A stretch of 64,000 nt of DNA from Gliomastix tumulicola (taxonomy: Eukaryota; Ascomycota; Sordariomycetes; Hypocreales; Bionectriaceae). Every line of letters starts with the position of its first letter. Positions within the stretch are counted from its first letter, which is position 1. Below are positions 56,390-64,000 of this stretch, one piece after another. A program made the position numbers and the translations under genes. The stretch is from contig BCHX01000005.1 in assembly GCA_001599755.1 (NCBI GenBank), positions 442,800 to 506,799 on the forward strand, given 5' to 3'. The notes below the pieces were generated by a model. That model did not search any database and had not been told where the DNA came from. It saw only the letters and a program-made list of their open reading frames with translations.

Positions 56390-59300
56390 ACTAACTAAGG
56401 CTTAGACTTTCCTATATTATTACTTAGATCTTTTTTAAGTATTTAATTTAATTTAAATAATAGCTATTATTATTATTATTTATTTATATTTTATTTTTAT
56501 TAATTTAGCTTCCTTAATTAGTAAGATTAAGGCCTTAAACTAGATAATAATATATAATATTTAAAGATTAGTCTTCTATTTAAATATATTCCTTTTAAAA
56601 TAAGGGGAAGAGCTCTTTATATAAAGAGCTCCTTTTACTTATAGCTTTTAGTACTTAATTAATATATATATAACTACTTAGTTATATATTAGGTTATATA
56701 CTTAATTATATACCTTTACTTAGAGGTAGCTTTATATAAAATATAGAGCTCTTATAGTATTATAATTAACCTTATATTAATAGTTTAATAATTTTTATAT
56801 TTATTATCTCTTTTTATAAATAGTATATCTTTAATTATTTAGCTTAATATAAAGTAAATTTAAGCTTTAATTATAAAAATTAATATATTTTCTACTAGTT
56901 ATTAAGTTTATATAAAAAGTATACCTATTTAATTTATAAGTAAATTAATTATATAAGTAAATACTTTAAGCTTAAACCTTAAAATAAATATACTTTAATA
57001 ATTAAAGTGCTTTATAAAGTGTATTTTTTATTATAAATAGCTTAGTTATTAAGAAAATATATAAATTTTACTACTTTATTTAATAAAAAAACTATTAATT
57101 AATTTATATTTAATAGCTTTTTAATTTCTTAATAATTATATATAATAAATTATTTTATTTATACTTTTTTACTTATTATATATAAGTAGAACCCCGCTAA
57201 ATTAATAAAGTTATAAAAGAAAAAATATTAAGTTTAAGAAAGCCTAATAAGTCACTAAGTATAAAAGAAGCCTAAAGAGAGGCTAATAATAATAAATGCT
57301 ATAATATATAACGCCCTACCTTTATAAAGTATATTTATAGTATAACTTATTTCTTATATAAAATCCCTAATAGTACTTATTTTATATAAAGAAATATACT
57401 TAAAGCTAAATTAAAATAAATTAATAAATAATAATAAAAACTAATTAACTTTACTTTATATATATATTATTATTATAATATAATAATTTAAGAAATAATT
57501 AATAAATAAATATAATTTTAAGCTTTAAAATAAATATTTTAATATTTTTTAATAATAAAGCTATTAAAAGTAATAATTTAAAATATATATTAAAATTACT
57601 TAATTAATTATTTTATAATATTTTTTAAATATAAAAGAATACTTTTTAAATTTATACTTATAGTTATAAAAAACATATTATTATAATTATATATATATAT
57701 ATAATTAATTTAAAGTATTTAATATAAAAAGTATTCTTAAAAAAAACTAAGGAGAAATAACCTCCTTTTAGTTTTTATTAAAATAAGCTTAATTATAAAA
57801 TAAATAAAGCAAGTATACTTACTTTAAAGATAAAAAAGAATTATTAACTTTTTTAAAATTATTTACTAAGGTATAATTAATATACTAGTAACTTAAAGCA
57901 TTAAGAACTAAGCCTTAAGTCCCTCTTAAAGAGTAATAGTAGCTTAATTAAGTAATTAATTTTATTATTATTAATTAACTACTTAATTATTATAATAATT
58001 TAATAGCTCTCTCTTTACTTTATTTAATTAAGTAACTTATTTACTCCTTTTAACTTAAACACATAGGGAAAATATTATATGTCGTAAAATAACTAAGTGG
58101 TGTAGTATAATTAAGTGATATAATATAAGGAGTAAATAAGAAAATAAATAGCTAGGTAGAGATAATAGGGGTAAGCTTATTTAAAGACTAAAGCTTACTC
58201 CCCCTAAATAAATAAAAGGAAAAAGGAGCTTTATATAAATAATATAAAGATTTATTTTATATTTAGCTTTATTTTATACCTTTAATTTTATACTTTTATT
58301 TTATAGCTTTATTTTATATTTTTATTAAGTTATATAGTGACATGTCTTTTAAAGACTTCTCTTTAACTAAGAGAGTTATTATATATAATATTTACTTAAT
58401 TAATAATAAACTATTCTCCTTAAATTACTAGTATTAAAAATTACTTAATAAGTTATTAAATTAATAAAGTATTTTTATATATTTATTTTATTAAATAGCT
58501 TAATAAAATATACTTATTATTAGAGGTTAAATTAAACTTAAAATTTAACTAACTTAATAATATTAACTTAAAGTATTAAAGCTTAAGCCTTAAGCTCTTT
58601 TAAGTAAAATAATTACTTAATTTATTAATAAGAAAACTTATTATTATTATAACTTTAAACTAATTATAAAACTATTATAATAATTTCATAGCTATTTTTT
58701 TATTTCTTTACTTAATTAAATAGCTTATTAACTTCTTTTAAATATATATACTAAGGAATAATATTAACTAAATAATATAATTTAATTAAGTAATATAACT
58801 ATTATTTAGCTAAATAATAAATTATTCTCTTTAAATTAATATAATATAAATATTACTTTAACTTCTTTAATTAGTAAAGCTAAGACCTTAAAGTAGGTAA
58901 TAATATATAATATATAAAGATTAGTCTTTTATTTAAGTATATTTCTTCTAAAATAAAGGGAAGAGCTTTTTATATAAATAGCCCCTTTTACCTATAATTT
59001 TTAATACTTAACTAATATATATATAACTACTTAATTATATACTAAGTTATATAATTAATTATAAACCTCTACTTAGAGGCTACCTTATATAAAGTATAAG
59101 GGTCTTATAGTATTATAATTAACCTTATATTAATAGTTTAATAATAAGTATATTTAATTTAATAAAGCTATTTATTTATAATACCCCTTTAAGTTTAAAG
59201 TAAAGCTTTATACTTATTAGCTCCTATATATAGTTATAAAGAAAGCTTATAATTATAAATACTTTAATATTATTAAAATATTAGCTTTCTCCTTTAAGCT

Positions 59301-59960
59301 TTAGTTTTAAATAAAAATATACTTTTATTTTCTTTATTTAGTTTTTTATTCTTATTATTATATATTATATTATTTAATTTAATAAAATTATATACTTTTA
59401 AATATTAGGTTTAAAAGAATATAAAAGCTAAATAATTTTTATAATTTTTATATAAAATACTTTATAATATTTTAAAATTTTATATATTATAAAGATTAAT
59501 TTTTTCCTATTTATATATTAAATTTTATTTAAAATAAAACTATTTTAATAAAATTAATATAATAAGTTATTAATAAGATAAGTAGCTAGGTAGAGATAAT
59601 TATATCTAAAGACTAAAGCTTACTTCCTTCTATTATAATAAGAGGAAGTAAGGGCTTTATATAGAAAATATAATACTTTATTTATAACTAGTTTTTATTC
59701 TATGCCTTTTGTTCTATTTCCTTATTTAGTGGCTTTTGTTTTATACTTATTATTGTGTTATGGGTCACGTGCGCTCGGAGGTTCCCCTCCGAGCCGGAGG
59801 GTCGTCATAATTAAGTAAAAATATATTTTATTAAAATAAATAAAACTATTAAAATATTATATACTAATATTCCCCCTTCTTATTAAGATTTTTAAAATTA
59901 TAAATAAATTTTTATTTTTAATTATATTAAGTAAGATATTAAGGAGTATTAAGAGTGAGT
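56390..59960. mobile_element. RIP-type AT-rich block, relic of repeated/mobile DNA
   Basis: About 3.6 kb almost entirely of A and T, rich in TpA, with no ORF above the reporting length in any frame, in sharp contrast to GC-rich neighbours. Internal direct repeats survive despite decay: about 56507-56795 with 58857-59145, about 57865-58080 with 58545-58765, and about 58140-58310 with 59575-59750. This is the signature of C-to-T mutation of duplicated sequence by RIP. The element type cannot be recognised; nested copies are likely. Confidence 0.7.
59774..59793. other. GC-rich perfect hairpin inside the AT-rich block
   Basis: CTCGGAGG and CCTCCGAG form an 8-bp inverted repeat around a TTCC loop. 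It sits in a 45-base GC-rich islet (about 59761-59806) otherwise surrounded by AT-only sequence. It is not followed by a T run that would suggest an RNA polymerase III or bacterial-type terminator. Confidence 0.7.
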
Positions 59961-60007
59961 TTTAGTGAATATAGGGGAGCATCTTGAAACCTTTTAGAGC
60001 CTACTGT

Positions 60008-60079
60008 ATGTGACCGAGCTAGCGCCGTTGGCTGGGGCAATCATGGCGATTCCCTTCCAATGGCCGGCCTTTGGGACTT
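60008..60079 (+). repeat. Right copy of flanking direct repeat
   Basis: Matches 56153-56216 over about 60 bp and is the GC-richer, less mutated copy. Together the two enclose the AT-rich block, 3,855 bp apart. Beyond the repeat the two flanks are unrelated. Confidence 0.75.
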
Positions 60080-60338
60080 GTTGTAAAATGTGTGCCTGAG
60101 ACGACGACGCCAGGGCTGTGACTCATGGGGTCGGTCGCAGGCCGTTTACGGTGCAGCATAAACTTTATTTTTGTAGCAATAGAAGGAGAGTACGACAGGA
60201 ATAAGCAACAAGACTGCAATAGAACTAGGTAGTGACAGAAGTGACAGAAGTGACAGAAAGAGAGTACGACAGGAGTAAGCACACTCCAACAGAACTAGTG
60301 AACAACAAGAGCAAGACAGGAATGCCCCCCTCGGCCAG
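60080..60338. other. 3' flank of the HET gene with gtgacagaa repeats
   Basis: Contains three tandem agtgacaga units near 60231-60258 and two copies of gagtacgacagga (60187 and 60261). No gene is seen. Confidence 0.5.
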
Positions 60339-63211
60339 CTAGATAATGACCATCATCTTCATCCCAGCCGTCGATCCGCGGTAAGTTAAGAGCATAAGGG
60401 TCGTCCACGCAGCATCATTGAGAATGAACTCGGGATCATCGACCTCCGTGGTAGCCCTCACCTCGCTGATGCGGCCCAACCCCACGCGCTGGAAGCAGCG
60501 CACCGTCTCCGACTCGAGCTCCCGGATCAGCTCGCGCAGGAACAGACCTTGGAACCAGGCACCCCGCTCATCGGTCAGCCTGGCAACGGGGAGGAAGTAT
60601 GTCACGTCGCCCTGCCGGACCTGATTGGTGCGGTCGAGTCGACACTCGTCTGCCGACTTGACCTGTCCAAGCCGGGCGAGCAGATCTCGGATCTCAAAGA
60701 GGTGACCAAAGAGTCTAATGCTCCCGGCCGAGACTTGGCCAAAGGGATCGCCAGCCTTGGGCGTAGTCGAAGCCGACGGGTCCCGGAAGAAGATATGTGA
60801 GATTCGACCACCCTTGGAGGTCAACTGCACAGCGCTGTCGACCGAAGCCCAAGACCAGGACGGGGCTGCTACATGTTAGCATGAGTCCTCGCATAAGAAG
60901 GAGGGAAAGTGGGCCCTTTCAGGGGAACATACCTCGATACGTCGACAGTTGATGTGCGTCGCGCTTACCAGCTGGCGTCCAGAGAAGGCTACGGGCAAGC
61001 AGCCACCCACCCCAGATGCCGGCGTGGTAGTCCACGTCCATCAGTGGCGCCAACGACTTTGCCAGCCCGCAGACCGCCATGAGCTTGTCGTCAGGGTTGG
61101 TGATGGCCTTGCCCGAGTACGTCTCGATGTTGTCCCGCCAGCGCGCAAAAACGTCATCCACTTCCGTCGGTCCTGCTGGGAGCCAGTTCTTCTCCGAGCC
61201 GAGGTACTCGCCGAACGCCGGGCTGATACCCCTGCCCTGGCTGTATGCTTGCGTGAAGAGGCCGCGGTGACACTCGAAGAAGGGAACCTCGGCGAAGTGA
61301 AGCTGTCGCGTGCTAAGGAGCCTCTCCTGGAGGGCCCAACCTCGCTTGTCCAGCACCGAGTGGTCCTTCGTGAGCCGCGACCAGTCAGGCATGATGTCGT
61401 AGACGACCCTGCCCTGGTGGAAGAAATGCGCGATCTGGAACCTCTGCTCGTGTTGGCGAAGAGGCGGGAGATCGTCGCTGTGCGGGATATGCTGAGCGAC
61501 TCCGTCGTCGTTGGCATCGCTGTCGTTGGCATCATTGTCGTTGGCATTGCCACCGTTAGCATGGTTGTTTCCGTTTGCATCGTTGCCGTTGACATCGTTG
61601 CCGTTGGCATTGTCATTGTTGGCGTTGTTACCGTTGACACCGTTACCGTTGGCACCGTTGGCGTTGACATCGTTGCCGTTGGCGTTGTCGTTGTTGGCGT
61701 TGCCGTTGACACCGTTACCGTTGGCACCGTTGGCACCGTTGGCACCGTTGGCACCGTTGGCGTTGGCGTTGTCGTTGGCGTTGGCGTTGTCGTGGTCGTT
61801 GTTGTTGTCGTCGTTGGCGTTGTCGTTGTCGTTGTTGGCGTTGTCGTTGTCGTTGTTGGCACTGTCGTTGTTGGCATTGTCGTTGTTGCCATCATTGCCC
61901 TCGACACGGTTCCCAATGGCCCGGTTCCCGTGAACATCTTGGACGTCGCACATTGCAAGGTTGCAGATGGCGTTCTTGTAGATTTGGCCCATGGCCAGAG
62001 TCTCGCGCTCCCAGTCCTCCTTCGAGTCTTGGATAATGCTGCATGCACCCGACAGCAGTTAGCACAAACAGTCGTCTTACAGGTATCTCTCCAGCCAGTC
62101 GTATCTCTCCAGCCAGTCGTATCTCTCCGGCCGGTCGTGCGGCTGTTCAAGGAAGACTTACCACAGGGCATCGATCCAGACATGGTAGATGCCGAGGTCC
62201 CTCAACTTCAAGATCGCGTTCTTCCAGCCATCAGGCAACTCCCAGTAGTAAAGCCCGCACGACGTATCCTTGTACTGCTCATAGGTCTCGACTGTGAGAC
62301 GTGCAGGGATCTCGGAATCCGGGCCCCAGACGTGGCTCAGCGTGGCGTATTTAACGGCCCTGCCGTCCGAGCCGGTCAGATCCTCATCGAGGTAGAGCCA
62401 GTGGTTATTGCTGCTGATGTTCAGCAGCCTCGTAGGGACCCAGCCTGGCGTCTGGGCCGCGGCGCACTCGGAATGTGTGTCGCGGCATTCCTTGAGAGTC
62501 CGCGCCATGAATCCGAGTCTCGGCCTGGGCTGTAGGGGCACCCCTGGAACCAGAGGCAGGTGCGACACCAGGTCAACTTCCCAAGCTTGGTCAGCCAAGG
62601 TGTATGGAAAGACATATCTCGCAGCAGCAGCAGCAGCAGCAGCAGTTCAGGCAGGGGGTCGGTCATTCCTTACCAGCTCGGGTACCTTCCAGTTTGCAGT
62701 AAAACCGGAAAGTGTCCAACAAGTCCTCGGCTCGGCATGCCGGGCTCGAGTAGGCGTGGACCTTGATCATCGACGGCAGCAGGCTTCCATTCTGGAGGAC
62801 CCATTCGCTGGTGAGAGATGTCGGCTCCGGGTCGCCATCCCTGGGGTAGGCATACTCTACCATGCCAACGAGCACATGGCACATGTTGCAGCCTCCAGGC
62901 CTGAAGTTCTGCTGCACATCTGCCCAGGGCCGCGGCTCCTTGGCTGTCCAGACGCCCACGGTCGGGCGGCGGTCAGTGATCTTCCCCTCGTGGTCCACCG
63001 GGAACCACGGGGCAGGGGTGGCATTGTTAGGGTGCGCAGGAAAAGCGTCCGCGAATTGCTTTAGATTTTCCTTCAGACTCTGGATCACCGACCCCTTTAC
63101 TTTGTTCTTGATGGCTTCGTCAATGATATCCTGCTTCACCTTCTTGATCCCGTCGACCAAGTCGGGGCTTCTGAAGCCGAAGTGATCGCCGCACGAACGA
63201 CAAGTCGCCAT
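60339..63211 (-). CDS. HET (heterokaryon incompatibility) domain protein with Asn-rich insertion
   Basis: Four exons, 63211-62674, 62585-62162, 62038-60933 and 60868-60339, join in frame to 865 residues. HET proteins trigger cell death after fusion of incompatible fungal hyphae. The N-terminus has CRSCGDHFGF and CNMCHVLVGM Cys pairs. The HET domain starts at residues 259-267 (YATLSHVWG) and continues through WIDALCIIQD, WERETLAMGQIYKNA, KRGWALQERLLSTRQLHF and WWRDNIETYSG-like sequence (ARWRDNIETYSGK) to APSWSWASVD in exon 4. Residues 369-499 (nt 61896-61504) are an insertion of Asn with Asp, Gly and Ala in short repeats (NANGNDVNANG). The exon 1/2 junction is the least certain: it uses CCAAG as acceptor, the only AG that keeps the frame. 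Confidence 0.85.
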
Positions 63212-64000
63212 GCTTGATGTTGTCGAGCGGGTTCGCTGGAACTTTGACAACGGGGATAATGGGGGAGAAGGGAAACAGGAAGGATAGGATAGGATGAAGG
63301 AGAATCGAGAATCAAGAACAAAAAGTGGTGAGAAGAAGCGAACAAGACGAAGACGAAGAAGACGAAGAAGACGAAGTAGACGAAGTAGACGAAGTAGACG
63401 AAGAAGACGAAGTAGACGAAGAAGACGAATGTTGATCAGAAGCAATGAATAGAAACCGGAGTTATGGGAAGAAGGAAGAAGCGTACTCAGGTACAATATG
63501 TACGGTACTGCCCAGAGGTGGTGTGATGAGGAACAAGATGGCTGGCAGGCAAGAGGGCCAGAAGATGGAGGAACAGGAATGGCCTGACCAGCTGCTTATC
63601 ACCCCGCGGGGACATTCCAAATCAGGCCTGCAGGCATTTATGCGCCTGCAACCACACTCTCGGAGAAAGCGGGGTTCTTCACTGTGACGTTTGCGGCCGC
63701 ATGTCGTAGAGAGTCGTATATGAACCTGCTTTGATGTGCTTCCCAGCAGCTGTTTCGAGCAGGCGTGGCAAATCGGTCGGGCAGTCCTTTTGATTGCTTG
63801 GGCATCGGCATCCAGGACCGGCATGGATGGGCGTTGGCAACTCGGAAGAGAGGGGGCAGATGCAGGAGGCCAGCCAGGAGGCCAGGCAGAAGGCCAAGAC
63901 CTGTGCTGCAGCTTCTATCAATATCAGCAGGCCGCGGGTATGTGGCCCTCCTCCGAATTGATGCAAGGCGTCCGCGTAAGCCAGGGATCAGTCAGACCGA
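63212..64000. other. HET gene upstream region and window end, with 9-bp GAAGAAGAC repeats
   Basis: A 9-bp gaagaagac/gaagtagac repeat occupies about 63341-63432, upstream of the HET start; its antisense frame reads as LRLLRLLR and is not a gene. A 95-codon minus-strand ORF at 63679-63966 has a hydrophobic segment and Cys-rich part (AGPGCRCPSNQKDCPTD) but no recognised family, and may or may not be real. Confidence 0.45.

Noticed and set aside
60949..62535. 528-codon plus-strand ORF
   Set aside because: Antisense to the HET gene; its Val/Gly/Ile repeats are the complement of the Asn-rich coding repeat.

Overview
The window is nuclear DNA of a filamentous ascomycete (Pezizomycotina, most likely a Sordariomycete). 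The evidence is many 48-160 bp introns with GT..AG ends, a MAT1-2 mating-type locus in the classic COX13-APN2-MAT1-2-1-SLA2 order with APC5 nearby, a HET-domain gene, and an AT-rich block of the kind left by repeat-induced point mutation (RIP). The order is inferred from gene order and protein resemblance; the species is not identifiable from sequence alone.

Layout. (1) 1-9.2 kb: accessory DNA with a left-truncated aminoglycoside-phosphotransferase (APH)-like gene, a small convergent coiled-coil ORF, a spliced unknown gene, further unknown ORFs and long stretches without recognisable genes. (2) 9.2-24.1 kb: conserved genes TRM44, an F-box protein, APC5, a Q-rich DUF7924-type PD-(D/E)XK protein and COX13. 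(3) 24.5-42.1 kb: the MAT1-2 locus. APN2 (+) converges on MAT1-2-1 (-); an unrecognised Q-rich MAT-linked gene (+) is divergent from MAT1-2-1; about 5.8 kb without a convincing gene follows, then SLA2 (-). All exons of APC5, COX13, APN2, MAT1-2-1 and SLA2 could be reconstructed in frame. (4) 42-64 kb: an accessory island beside SLA2, with a protein kinase-like gene, two more APH-like genes, a 5'-truncated kinase-like relic, two tail-to-tail PD-(D/E)XK proteins, a 3.6 kb RIP-type AT-rich block between related direct repeats, and a HET gene with a 131-residue Asn-rich insertion.

How the genes fit together. The central block is housekeeping DNA: tRNA modification, anaphase-promoting complex, cytochrome oxidase, DNA repair and actin/endocytosis genes conserved around the mating-type gene. 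This strain carries the HMG-box idiomorph, so it is expected to be heterothallic MAT1-2 unless a MAT1-1 gene lies elsewhere. The outer regions are built from families typical of variable fungal DNA (APH-like and protein-kinase-like phosphotransferases, PD-(D/E)XK proteins, HET). The most unusual observations are recurrent APH genes with small convergent partners (one partner now broken), a nuclease-fold pair in which one member has lost the ExK residues, the Asn-rich insertion inside the HET protein, a duplicated splice donor inside an APN2 intron, and a 622 bp repeat-bearing intron before the last SLA2 exon. No rRNA gene, CRISPR array or convincing tRNA was found. Intron boundaries are hand-derived from frame, GT/AG and family resemblance.
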